DNA of 64,000 nucleotides from contig JADJQR010000001.1 in NCBI GenBank assembly GCA_016712675.1, positions 3,100,001-3,164,000 on the forward strand. The letters are read 5' to 3'. How positions within the stretch are numbered: the first letter of the stretch is position 1; every line of letters starts with the position of its first letter. The stretch is from a bacterium. GTDB taxonomy: Bacteria > Krumholzibacteriota > Krumholzibacteriia > LZORAL124-64-63. Below are positions 36,288-47,000 of the stretch, in pieces. The position numbers and the translations under genes were made by a program. The notes under the pieces are model-generated. The model saw nothing but the letters and a program-made list of their open reading frames with translations. It was not told the origin of the DNA and searched no databases.

Positions 36288-36298
36288 CGCCCCTGTCC

Positions 36299-38635
36299 TC
36301 AGGTGCGTCGCTGGTGGATCTCGTCCAGCGACAGGTCGCGCAGGTCCTCGACGAACTCGACGAGGTTGCGGACCATCACGTCCCACATGCGCCGGCCCTT
36401 CTCGACCGTGGCCCGGGTGGGATCGCCCATGACGCCCGTGGGTGAGATACGGGCCGTGTGCGCCTGCCAGTCCACGGCCCGCTGGTTGGAGAAGTCGAGG
36501 AACCGGCTGGAGAAGCGGGGCACCGCGGCCTGCAGCCGGTCCGTCCGCACCAGCCCCGGCCGCAGGGCCAGACTGGTGCTGGTCTCGATCTCGCCCGCAT
36601 GCACGTCGTTCACCGTGTCCGCCATGGCCGCGATGTCGACGTCGGAGGTCTCGCCCGACTCGACGCAGGTGAAGATGTGGGCGTCGCGGTTGATCATCTG
36701 GGCCGCGAATGCCAGCGCCGGTCCGTTGCCGCCGTGCCCGTTGATCATCACCAGCTTCTGCGCCCCGCAGCGGGCAACGCTCATGCCCACGTCGTACACA
36801 AGCTGCGCCATCGTCTCGTTGCGCAGCGAGATCGTGCCAGGGAAGTCCTCGTGCTGGTACGAGACGCCGTAGGGCAACAACGGGAGCACCAGGGGCTTGG
36901 GATCCGAGCAGCGCGAGGCCACCTCGCGCGCCAGCCATTCGGCATCGTGCGCATCGACGTCCAGCGGCAGGTGCGGCCCGTGCTGCTCGATGGCACCCAC
37001 AGGCAGCAGAACGACATCCACCTCGCGGAAGCGGCGTTCGGCTTCCGGCCAGGTCAGTTCGCCCAGCAGCCAGCGGCGACCGCCGCCCTCGGCCCCACCG
37101 TCGGCACCGCCGGCGGTCGCCGGCTCGAAGGCGGACGGCCCGGTGAACTCGGGCAGTGCGAAGGGATCGCAGGGCACCCACAGGCGACCGTGCCGACGCA
37201 CGGCACCCCGCGCGTGCTCCAGGCACAGCCGCAGGACGGGACCGCGTAGGTCCCGCGGCACGGTCGACAGCGGCGCGCGTTCCCGGTCGATGCGCACCTG
37301 CATGACTTCCGGGTGCCAGCGGGCGCGTCCCTCGCGCGGGAGCAATCCGCGTTCCTGCAGCAACGCCGCCGTGTGTTCCGTGCAGGCACTCTCCTGGTGC
37401 GCGCCTTCGCTCGCGAAGCGCGAGAGTGCCGGGCCCACCTGCGCGGCCTCGTAGCCGCAGACGGCCGGGTCGGTCCCCAGCGCCGAGAGCATCGCGACGA
37501 TCCGTCGGCACTTTTCGCAGCGCCCGCACGGCAGCACGCGGCCCGCCTCCGGGTCCTTGTGCGTGGCATGGCATGAGACCTGGTGGCGCAGCAGTTCCGG
37601 GTAGCGCTCGCAGAGGATCCTCTCGATCAGCAGCTCCGAAAGATGCCGCAGCACGGAGAACTGGTGCACGCGCCAGCCCTTGCGCTGGAAATAGCGGCTC
37701 AGCGCCAGGTCAAACCAGCGACTCTGGTCGTACAGCCCGTCGTAGTGGGGGATGCCCTGATGACGCGCGCGGACGCTGGTGTCGAACTCGTCGCCGATGA
37801 CCAGGCGGCCGACGCCGCGCTTCCGCATGAGCGGCAGCGCGCCGAACAGGAACACGGCCACCGTCCACAGGCGCTCGGGATAGATGTCCGACCGCACGTC
37901 CGCGAAGTCTGGGCGGATGAATGGCATCTGGCGGAGGGCCCACGCGTAGACGCGATCGCAGTTCGTCCACACGCGCGACGTGCCGGGCACGTGGTCCTTG
38001 AAGTGGCGGTACGCGTTCAGCGCGGTGAACCAGTGGCGCCCGGACTCGTTGACGAAGACCGGATGCACCGGCACGCCGCACTCGGCCAGCAGCCCGTAGC
38101 TGAGCAGGCTGTCCTTACCGCCGCTCGAGAGCACGGCGCAGGCCTGCGGATCCCGGTCCCAGGCCGGGGCCGGCGCCGTGGATTCCGGCTCCGGGTCGGA
38201 GAACACGAGCCGGGCCTGCAGGTAGTCCCCGCGGCGGTCGGCCGCCAGTTGCGCAGCGGGACCGACCAGGAACGGGTTCGGCTGGAGGAACTTCTTGACG
38301 TAGATCTCGCGGGCCGTGTTGGCCGCCATCTCGGCCAGGAAGCGGCGGTCACGCTCGTCGAAACGCCCGTGGAAGACGATCTCGCCCGCGAACAGCCCGT
38401 AGTTGAGCGCCACCTGCGCGGTGACCAGGGCGGCCAGGTTCGCATCCCCGGCCTGGTCCGGCGCCAGGACGTCCTCCTCGTAGGAGTACACCAGCTCGAT
38501 CGTCTCGCGACTGCCGCCGCGGACGACCGTGTAGGGCGTGGTGATGCGGCGTGGCTCGAGGCGCGGCGGCCCCACTTCCAGCCGTTCCCAGACCAGCAGC
38601 GGTGCCAGGGGATTCGCCGGTGAACGGGCAGGCAT
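36299..38635 (-). CDS. PP-loop ATPase-like / creatininase-family fusion protein
   Basis: 778 residues. Residues 165-395 form a PP-loop (adenine alpha-hydrolase-like) domain: SSGGKDSLLS at 170-179, then a Cys cluster C355-x14-C370-x2-C373-x2-C376, as in QueC-like enzymes and possibly zinc-binding. Residues 1-160 resemble no domain I can name. After an Ala/Gly linker (505-522) comes a creatininase-family amidohydrolase: LLPVGAIEQHGPHLPLDVDAHD (E550, H552, D-x-D) and 'INGHGGNGPAL', with the metal-binding set complete. PP-loop enzymes adenylate carboxyl or carbonyl groups; creatininase relatives cut cyclic or small amides. Fusion suggests activation then hydrolysis of one compound. ATG 38635 starts five bases after the DUF1611 stop. 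Confidence 0.75.
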   Translation of the reverse strand: MPARSPANPLAPLLVWERLEVGPPRLEPRRITTPYTVVRGGSRETIELVYSYEEDVLAPDQAGDANLAALVTAQVALNYGLFAGEIVFHGRFDERDRRFLAEMAANTAREIYVKKFLQPNPFLVGPAAQLAADRRGDYLQARLVFSDPEPESTAPAPAWDRDPQACAVLSSGGKDSLLSYGLLAECGVPVHPVFVNESGRHWFTALNAYRHFKDHVPGTSRVWTNCDRVYAWALRQMPFIRPDFADVRSDIYPERLWTVAVFLFGALPLMRKRGVGRLVIGDEFDTSVRARHQGIPHYDGLYDQSRWFDLALSRYFQRKGWRVHQFSVLRHLSELLIERILCERYPELLRHQVSCHATHKDPEAGRVLPCGRCEKCRRIVAMLSALGTDPAVCGYEAAQVGPALSRFASEGAHQESACTEHTAALLQERGLLPREGRARWHPEVMQVRIDRERAPLSTVPRDLRGPVLRLCLEHARGAVRRHGRLWVPCDPFALPEFTGPSAFEPATAGGADGGAEGGGRRWLLGELTWPEAERRFREVDVVLLPVGAIEQHGPHLPLDVDAHDAEWLAREVASRCSDPKPLVLPLLPYGVSYQHEDFPGTISLRNETMAQLVYDVGMSVARCGAQKLVMINGHGGNGPALAFAAQMINRDAHIFTCVESGETSDVDIAAMADTVNDVHAGEIETSTSLALRPGLVRTDRLQAAVPRFSSRFLDFSNQRAVDWQAHTARISPTGVMGDPTRATVEKGRRMWDVMVRNLVEFVEDLRDLSLDEIHQRRT

Positions 38636-38639
38636 CGCG

Positions 38640-39785
38640 CTATCCCTTCCCGTCGCCGTGCCCGGCAGCGGCAGCGGCAGCGCGGCGGGCGTCGGCGTCC
38701 TGAAGCCACGGCATCAGTGCGTCCCGCAGCCGCGCCGCCCCGTCGCGCAGCACGTCGAAGGCCGGCAGGCCGGTCTGCGCGGTGATGTCGGCACAGGCGG
38801 CGTCGATCGCGCTCGGCTCGAGTTCCTCGTGATTGACCGTGACGGCAGCCACCGGACGGCCGGAGATGAGCTCCACCGCCCTGATCTGTGTCGGCAGGTC
38901 GTGCAGGGCGTGGCCCGGGAAGCCGTCGTACTCCCGGCGCGCGGGCGCGTGCTGCATCACGACCACGTCGGGTCGCCCGGCCGCCAGCAGCTCGAAGCCG
39001 CCCGGGTAGGCCGGATTGAGCAGGCTGCCCTGGCCCTCCAGCACGATCACGTCGGGCCGCCCGTCCTCCCAGCACGACCAGACGGCATGCTCGATCTCGC
39101 CGCTGACGAAGTCGTTGATCAGAGAGTCCAGGATGAGCGAGTGCTTTGCGCCCTGCAGCCAGGCTGTCTGTCCCGTGCCCACCATCTCCGCGCGACGCGC
39201 CGCCGCGCGGAAGGCATCCACCAGCAGCCAGCCGGTGGTCCGCTTGCCCACCGCCGAATCGGTGCCCAGCACCGCCACCTTCAGCGCCTGCACCTGCGAG
39301 ATGCGGCCGTCGAAGAAGTGCAGCTCCGGGCGCGGCGGCGTCCGCCGGACATCCCGGATGCGGACGCCCGCGCACGCGGCCAGGTCCGCCAGCGCGGGAT
39401 CGTCGCCGAGGAAGTCGTGAAGCCCGCTGTCGACGTTGAGCCCCGCCGCCAGCGCCGCCGCGACCGCCGCGCGCGCCGCTACCGGCAGCCGCCCGCCGTC
39501 CGGCGCCAGCCCCACCACGAAGTGCGTCGGCCCGCGGCCGTCGCCTCCCGTCAGCCGCAGCGCCTGCTCCAGCGAGGCGACGACCGGAATCCCGCGCGGT
39601 CGTCCGTCGAGCACGTCGCCGGCGTCGCGGCCGCCCCAGGCGGCGTCGATCACCGCGAGCACCTCGTAGCGCTCGGAGCGCCGCACCAGCCCGTGCGCCG
39701 TCTTGCCGTACGTGGTGTTGAAGGCGCCTTCGCACCAGATGACCGCGTTGCCCTCGGGCCACGCGGAGGGGACTGCGGACGTCAT
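38640..39785 (-). CDS. DUF1611 P-loop protein (DgcN-like)
   Basis: 381 residues. N-terminal Rossmann-like domain (IWCEGAFNTTYGKTAHGLVRRSERYEVLAVID) and C-terminal P-loop domain with GTDSAVGKRTT at 174-184 and 'DVIVLEGQGSLLNPAYPG', typical of DUF1611. A member, DgcN, has been reported as D-glutamate N-acetyltransferase working with DgcA, an enolase-superfamily racemase, in D-glutamate use (from memory). Here a dipeptide-epimerase-like gene is in the same operon, which fits that pair. The ATG at 39785 shares its A with the upstream TGA (TGATG), so it is translationally coupled to the PLP gene. Confidence 0.78.
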   Translation of the reverse strand: MTSAVPSAWPEGNAVIWCEGAFNTTYGKTAHGLVRRSERYEVLAVIDAAWGGRDAGDVLDGRPRGIPVVASLEQALRLTGGDGRGPTHFVVGLAPDGGRLPVAARAAVAAALAAGLNVDSGLHDFLGDDPALADLAACAGVRIRDVRRTPPRPELHFFDGRISQVQALKVAVLGTDSAVGKRTTGWLLVDAFRAAARRAEMVGTGQTAWLQGAKHSLILDSLINDFVSGEIEHAVWSCWEDGRPDVIVLEGQGSLLNPAYPGGFELLAAGRPDVVVMQHAPARREYDGFPGHALHDLPTQIRAVELISGRPVAAVTVNHEELEPSAIDAACADITAQTGLPAFDVLRDGAARLRDALMPWLQDADARRAAAAAAGHGDGKG

Positions 39786-40897
39786 CAGCGCCTCCCGGTG
39801 AGCACGGCGACGTAGCGGTCGCCCGGCAGCGGTTCCCGCTCGTGGCGGGCCAGCAGCACCAGCAGGCCGGCGGTCGAGGCCGGCAGCACGTGCAGCCCTT
39901 CCTTTTCCTTCAGCATGCGGGCGGCCGCAAGCATCGCCTTGTCGGAGGCGTCGGCGGCCCAGCCGCCGGTCCCGCGCACCGCAGCCAGCGCCTCGCCGCC
40001 GTCGATGGAGTGCCAGTTGACGAGCGGCTCGTTGATCGGCGTCTCGCGGATCTTGCCGGGCACCAGGTCGTCGCAGTCCGGCAGGTTGCGCCGCCAGGCG
40101 ATCACGATCGGGTTCTTACCGTGCGAGGAGCCGCAGACCAGCTTCGGTACGCGCGAGGTCTTCCCGCGCCTGAACAGGGATACGAAGCCGTGGTGGATGC
40201 CCGCCAGCGTCGTGCCGTTGGACACGGGCACGGCCACCACTGCCGGCGCGTCCCTCAGCTCGTCATAGATCTCGTAGGCGATCTCGCCGTAGGCGCGCAG
40301 CTGGATCGACGTGTTCGCGCCGCCCGGATTGGCATCGTACACGTCCTCGCGGCTGGCAAACGCACGGGAGGCCGCCACGGCCGCCTCGTAGTCGCCTGGC
40401 ACGCGCACGAGCGTGGCACCGAGCGCCTCCATCTCGGCGTCGCGCCGCGTGTGGTAGCCGGCCGGCAGGTGGATGACGCACCGCAGCCCGGCCATCGACG
40501 CGGCCAGCGCGGTGGCGGCGCCGTAGTTGCCGCAGGTCGCCACGGTGACGGTGTCGTAGCCGCGGCGCAGCGCGTCCTGGGCCTGGGCGAAGGCGATGCG
40601 GTCCTTCTGGGTCCCGGAGGGATTGCCGCCCTCCAGCTTCAGCAGCACCTGCCGCAGACCGGTGGCACGCTCAAGGTTCCGCGCCCGCGCCAGCGAGGTG
40701 TCGCCGACTTCCGTCTCGGCAATGTCCTCGAACGCCCCCATGCGCTCGGCCAGCGGCCGGTCGCGGTCCGCCGCCACGCGGCAGCGGTCGGCCAGATCGA
40801 CCGGCCAGGCTGTCGCGACCGGCGAGACGCCGTCCAGCAGCGAGAGCCCGCCCTCCGGTGGGGACGGGTCCCGGCGTCGTTCCAGCAGATCGACCAT
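39785..40897 (-). CDS. Threonine synthase-like PLP enzyme (fold type II)
   Basis: 370 residues. 'LLKLEGGNPSGTQKDRIAFAQAQDA' gives the Schiff-base Lys98, 'TVATCGNYGAATALAASMAGLRCVIHLPA' the phosphate/cofactor loop, and 'VPVSNGTTLAGIHHGF' a late Gly-rich loop, as in threonine synthase/cystathionine beta-synthase relatives. It lacks the usual N-terminal zinc ribbon and length of biosynthetic ThrC. No homoserine genes are near. Such enzymes do beta- or gamma-elimination/replacement on amino acids. ATG 40897 follows GGGGAGG closely; a TTG at 40912 is an alternative. It is first in the four-gene operon. Confidence 0.78.
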   Translation of the reverse strand: MVDLLERRRDPSPPEGGLSLLDGVSPVATAWPVDLADRCRVAADRDRPLAERMGAFEDIAETEVGDTSLARARNLERATGLRQVLLKLEGGNPSGTQKDRIAFAQAQDALRRGYDTVTVATCGNYGAATALAASMAGLRCVIHLPAGYHTRRDAEMEALGATLVRVPGDYEAAVAASRAFASREDVYDANPGGANTSIQLRAYGEIAYEIYDELRDAPAVVAVPVSNGTTLAGIHHGFVSLFRRGKTSRVPKLVCGSSHGKNPIVIAWRRNLPDCDDLVPGKIRETPINEPLVNWHSIDGGEALAAVRGTGGWAADASDKAMLAAARMLKEKEGLHVLPASTAGLLVLLARHEREPLPGDRYVAVLTGRR

Positions 40898-40982
40898 GTG
40901 CCTCCCCGGCAACGGCTTGCAGTGCGATCGGGGACCGCCGGGCCACTCCGGCGCTCCCTCGCCGGGGAGCCATGAGCAAGAA

Positions 40983-41014
40983 GCAGGCCCCGAGCCGCAA
41001 GGGTCGGGGCCTGC
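40983..41014 (-). terminator. Terminator hairpin after the giant surface protein gene
   Basis: Arms 40983-40993 and 41004-41014 (GCAGGCCCCGA and complement), ten-base loop, 26 bases beyond the stop at 41040 and followed on the minus strand by TTCTTG. The weak T tract lowers confidence. It separates the giant gene from the downstream PLP operon on the same strand. Confidence 0.65.
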
Positions 41015-41039
41015 GTTGGTTACGTGTGGCCGACCGTAC

Positions 41040-44000
41040 TCACTTGAGCATGGTCATTCTCCCGCTCTGCGAGCCGTCGGAGGTGACCAGCCGCGTCAGA
41101 TAGACGCCCGAAGCCAGCCGTTGCCCGCCGTCGTCGGTGCCGTCCCACTTGAAGAGGTGGCGGCCGACCGGCAGCTCGCCGTCGACCAGCACGCGTACGA
41201 GGCGGCCGTCGATTCCGTACACCAGCAGCCGTGCCCTGCCCGCGCGCGCCAGATCGAAGGCGATCATGGTCTGCGGGTTGAACGGGTTCGGCACGTTCTG
41301 GTGCAGCGCCGTCGCCACCGGCAACAGAGGCAGATCCGGCGTCGCCGAGATGCCACCGCTCGAGATGGACAACGGCTCGTTCGCCTGGCTGCGTGCCTCG
41401 ACAAGGCCGATCTCCAAGCTGGGCAGGCCCACGCCGATGACCTCGAAGGTCACGACCGCCAGCACGCCGGTACCGGCGATCCCGCGATCGCGCAGACCCA
41501 GCAGCGCCACATCGATGCGGCCCGGCTGCGGCATGAACACCGCGTTCGCCCCGTTCTGCGCCGCCAGCAGCGGCCCTGCTGCCACTGTCACGGGCTGGAC
41601 CACCGCCGCGTTCCACGCCAGCGGCAGGCTGAGGCCCTGAACGGTGCCATCGCCCTCCATCCGGATCGCCACGTTGAACGTCTGGCCGACGCCAGGCAGC
41701 GGCGCGATGTCGAGCATCAGGAAGTTGCGCGAGGCAGGCGAAGGCGACGGTGGAGCCGCCACGTTGCCACCCGGGCCGGCGTTCAGACCGTAGCTGAGGC
41801 TGAAGACCATCAGATCCTCGAACGCAACCACATTGTCCGTCGCCGGCAGGGCGAACGGCAGCGCGGTCGCGGTTGGTCCCACGTCCAGGCGATTGGTGTA
41901 GGACAGTTGCCCGTCCTGTGTGCCGTAGGCCGCCGTCAGCGCCGCGACGTCCGTGGCGTCAACGCGGTTGTCACCCAGGCCGCCCGGCCCGCCGGCCACG
42001 TCGGCCAGCAGGTAGGCGAGCGCCGCCGGCAACGTCGCCGCGCCGGCGACATTGCCGCAGCCATCGACCACACGGACGTGGTAGAACCAGTAGTCGCGCA
42101 CGGGCGGATTGTCGCGCATCGCGGCTGCGCCCGCCGGCAAGGTGGCCGCCAGCTCCCAGCCGGACGCGGCCGGATCGTCTCCGTTCGCAGGCACCGTCGG
42201 CGCCGCACCGCCAAGATCCGAATACTCGGGAGCGAAGCCGAAGCCGCGGCGCCAGACCTGGATCGTCTGGGCATCCGGATCACCGGGCGCGGTCCAGGTG
42301 ACATCGATGGCCGTCAGCGACGCCAGCGCGTTGCCGGTCATGACCTGCGTGGCGGCCACGCTCGTGGCGGACGCCGGCGGCGTATGGTCGATGGCGACCA
42401 GCGCTGCCGGCAGGATCTCGACCGGCAAGGGTTGGTCCGCGCAGTCACCAAGCACCACCGATGCCAGCGTGATCACGCCCGTGCCTTCAGCGACCGCGCC
42501 GGTGACGTCGAGCCAGAACAGGACACCGTCGGCTTCATCGGCATCGCAGGGCGCGCCGGTCAACGCGCCATCCACCTGAACCGAACCGTCGGGATTCTGG
42601 ACGACCTGGAACGAGGTCGCCCCATGCGCAGCCAGATAGGTGCCCTCGCGCACCGACGCCGGGCCGTCGCACAACACGAGGTCCGACAGCTGCACGAGCA
42701 CGCTGAACGACTTGACGGGCGTCGCGTCCGTGCGCGTCAGGCGCACCGGGATGCTGTCGGCACAGGCCACCACCGTCGACAGGCAGGTCCCGGGCGCCGG
42801 CACCACCGCGACCCGATTGGGCGCCACCAGCGGCAGGAACGCGGCGCCGATCGCGCGCGGCCCGCTCATGGCCACCGGCAGCGGGCTCTGCGTGCCGCTC
42901 GCGTCGCCGCTCCAGCCCGCGAAGTACCAGCCGGCGTCGGGCGCCGCCGTCAGCGTCTCCACCTGGCCGCAGGCGTAGTCGACCAGGTCGAGCAGGCGCG
43001 TTACCGAGCCGCCGCCGGCGATCTGGACGTCCAGGCGGTTGCGGGAGGCGTCCTCGCCCGCCGGCGCACCGGTCGTCGCATTGAAGTAGTCGACCAGCAC
43101 CGTGTGGGCCGGCGCGGCCACGCCGCGATTGCCCGCGTAGACGCCGATGCCGTTGACGTCCAGGGCGTACGTGAAGGCGGGGCCGGCATCGATCCACACG
43201 ACACCGTCGGTCGAGTACCGCTGCTGGAAGAGGTCGCCGCTGCGCGCCAGGCGCATCCAGAGCGGAGGCTGGACACCGACCGGCAGGGCGATGTCGTGAC
43301 GCGGCTGCGCCGGACCCAGGATGACGGCCATGCGCAGGTCGGCCAGGCCGTTGCGGAACACCTCGGCGCGCACCCATGCCGACTGGTCCTGCGACACGAG
43401 CAGGCCCTGCTGGGCGTAGCCGGCCGTGGGCAGCGAGTCGAACTTCACTTCGAGCTCGAAGTCCGTGTTCTGTGCCGCCTGCAGGATGTGCGTGGCGCCG
43501 ATGACGCCGTTCCAGATCTCGTGCTCGGCACCGCCGGGCACGCTGATCGCCACGCGGGCGCTGTCGGTGTAGGCGTTGATGGTGGCAGCGACACCACCAT
43601 CGTTGAACGGGTCGATGACCGTCCAGCGCGGGTCCAGCGAACAGCCGCTGAAGTCGTCCGCCTCGGCCGCGGCCAGGACCTGCAGGAAGGTCGCGGTGAC
43701 CGTCTTGTCGCCGTCGACCAGCAGCGTGTCGGGATTCTGCTGGCCGTTGAAGGCACCGGACCAGCCGCCGAAGACCCAGCCGGGATCCGGCACCGCGGTC
43801 AGTGCCACCTGCGTGCCGTGGAAGTAGGAACCGCCCGCGGGGTCCGCCACGATGGAGCCGCTTCCGTAGGTCGCCAGGGTCACCGCGTGCACGGCAAGCT
43901 CGGCGAAGGTGGCGCCCACGCTGCGATTGCCGTCCATCACCAGCGTGCGCGGGCTCAGGTCGCCATCCAGGTCCCCGCTCCAGGCCACCAGGCCCCAGCC

Positions 44001-47000
44001 GAGGTCGGGCTCGGCCGTCACCGTGACGACCGTCCCCGCGTTGTACACGCCGCCCGGCGGGGACAGGACGATGGCGCCGTTGCCCGCCGTCACGGTCGCC
44101 GCGAGGGTGTACTGCGGCACGGCCACGAAGGTGGCCGTCAGCGCCAGCGGCCCGGACATCGGCAGCGCCAGCGCGCGCTCGGCGCTGGTGATGTCACCCG
44201 TCCAGCCGGTGAACGCCCACCCCGGCTGGTCCAGGGCGGTGAGTGTCTCGACGTCTCCGCACAGGTAGTCGACCTTGTCCAGCGCGCGCTGCACCAGGCC
44301 GCCGCCGACCACGGTCACGGCGATGCGGTTGCGCAGCGAGTCCTCGGCCGCCGGCACGCCGGCCCCGTTGTGGAAGTAGTCCACCTCGACCGTGTGGGCC
44401 GGCGGCTGGATGCCGCGGTTGCCGGCGAACAGGCCCACCTCGGTGACGGTCATCGCGTAGGTGAACGTGCCGGCCACGTTCCAGGCGACTCCGTCCTCGG
44501 ACCAGGACTGCGTCCAGTTGTCCCCGTCGCGGGTCACGCGCATGTAGAGCGGCTCGTCGACCGTCGGCGCCAGGAAGACGTCGTGCGTGAGCTGCGCCGG
44601 GCCGCGGTCCACTGCCACGCGTAGGTTGTTGAAGTCGTCGCGGAAGAACTCGGCGCGGACCCAGTGCGCCTCGTCCTGCTTCACCAGGATGCCTTCCTGC
44701 CCGAAATTCTCCGGCACGCGCGAATCGAACTTCGCCTCGAGCGTGAACTGCTGCTTGTCCCATGCGGGCTGCAGGATGTGCGCGGCACCGATGACACCGT
44801 TCCAGATCTCGTGCTCGAATCCTCCTGGGACGTGGATCGCCACGCGCGCGCTGTCGGTGTAGGCGTTGACGATCCCGGCCGTCGCCCCGTCCTCGAACGG
44901 GTCGACCACGGTCCACATCGGATCCAGTTCGCAGGCCGCGAAATCGTCTGCGAGCGCCACAGGCGGCAGCGGTGCGAACGTGGCCGTGACCGCACGGGGT
45001 GCGTCCATCACGATCGTGTCGGCCGCGGCAGTGCCAGCCAGGTCCCCGCTCCAGCCGCTGAACTGCCAGCCCTGGTCCGGTGTCGCCAGCAGCGCCACCG
45101 GGGTACCCTGGAAATGGAGCGGGCCGACGGGGTCCGTCGCGACGGCCCCGGAGCCCGCGACGACGATCGTCAGCTCATGCTGCGGCAGCGGCGCGAAGGT
45201 GGCCACGATGTTCTTGTCGCCATCGACAATGATCGTGTCCGGGTTGGCGCTGCCGGTCAGATCGCCCGACCACGCCCCCAGGCCGAAGCCGACATCACCC
45301 TGCGCGTTCAGGATCAACGCCCGGCCCTGGTTGTAGGTGCCGCCGGGCGGGCTCAGCGAGACGTTCCCGTTGCCACCGGGCACCGAGACCGTCACCGTGT
45401 GCTGCGGAACGGCGACGAAGGACGCCGTCACGCTCATTTCGCCCGTGACGATCAGCGTGTCGGGATTGGCCGCGCCGGAGAGGTCGCCCGACCAGCCGCT
45501 GAAGGCCCAGCCGGGACCGTCGTTCGCGGTCACGACGACGCGATCGCCCAGGTAATACGGACCGGTGGCCGGCGACAGAGATATGCTGCCGCCTCCACCC
45601 ACCACGTTGGTGGCAACGCCCAGGGGCGGCAGCGGCGTGAACGTCGCCGTGACGGCGGCCGGGCCCGACATGGAGAGCACGGCAGGCGCCGTGGCGCCTC
45701 CCAATGCACCCGACCAGCCCGCGAAGGTCCAGCCGTGCGCCGGCACGGGGGTCAGCGTCACAGCCTGCCCGCACCCGTAGCTGGTCAGGTCGGGCGAAGC
45801 GGTCACCGAGCCGCCGCCGAGCGCCGTCACCGTCAGCGGCGCGCGTGCAGCGTCGTCGGTAAGGGTCGATCCGCTCGCGTACCGGAAGTAGTCCACCAGC
45901 ACGGTATGCGCCGGGTTCGTGCCGTTGTTCCCGGCGTAGACACCGACGCCGGTCACCTCGATGGCATACTGGAAGCCCGAACCGGCCGGCGTGTTCCAGA
46001 CCGTGCCGTCGCTGGACCACTGGAAGTCCCACGTGTCGCCCGTGCGGATCACGCGCAGGCGATACGGTCCGTTCGGTCCGACCGGCGAGTTGATCGGAAA
46101 CGTGGCACCGTCGGGCAGCGCGGCCAGCACGTACGTCAGCGGCCCGAAGCTCGCGAACTCGAATCGCAGCCACTGCGTGTCGTCATGGCGGACGATGATG
46201 CCCTCCTGGCCCAGGTACGCGTTGGGCAGGGCGGAATCGAACTTAACCTCAACGCCGAAGTCGACGTTCAAGGCCGGCTGGATCAGGTGCGGCGCCGTGA
46301 TGGCACCATCCCACAGCTCATGGCTCTGGCCGCCGGGCACGGACAGGGCAAGGCGCGCGTCGTCCGTGAACCCTCCCTGCAGGGACCACGTCGCCGCGTC
46401 GCCGCGCGGATTGACGAACGTCCAGACCGAATCGAGGTCGCAACCGTTGAAATCATCCTCGGCGAACGCGTAGACGATCTCCGCGAACGAGGCCGACACC
46501 GCGCGGTCCCCATCCATGATCAGCGTGTCGGGGTTGGCTGCACCGGACAGGTCGCCGGACCAGGCGGTGAACGACCAATCCGGATCCGGCACGGCGGTGA
46601 CAACGACTGCCGTGCCCTCATTGTAGGTGCCGCCAGGAGGGTCCAACTGGATCGCGCCGTTGCCCGCTGCGATCGCGGTCGTCAGCGTGTATTGCGGTGC
46701 GGGAACGAAGCTCGCCGTGACAGCCGCGGCGCCGCTCAGCGTTACCTGTACCGGATTCTGCGTGCCTGAAACCGCGCCCGACCACGATTCGAAGCGCCAG
46801 CCGGGCTGATCCACCGCGGTCAGGGTTTCGACTTGGCCGCAGGCATAGCTGGGCAGATCGAGGGAGCGGTTGACGGTCCCACCACCGACGATCGACACGG
46901 ACAGCGGGGCGCGCTCGGCGTCCTCGCCGGCCGGCGCCCCTGCGGTGCTGTGGAAGTAGTCGACGAGCACGGTGTGCGCCGGCGGTGCCACGCCGCGGTT

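Noticed and set aside
40596-44624. 1342-codon open frame on the plus strand opposite the giant surface protein
   Set aside because: Low-information Arg/His/Gln-rich antisense of a strongly structured repeat protein.
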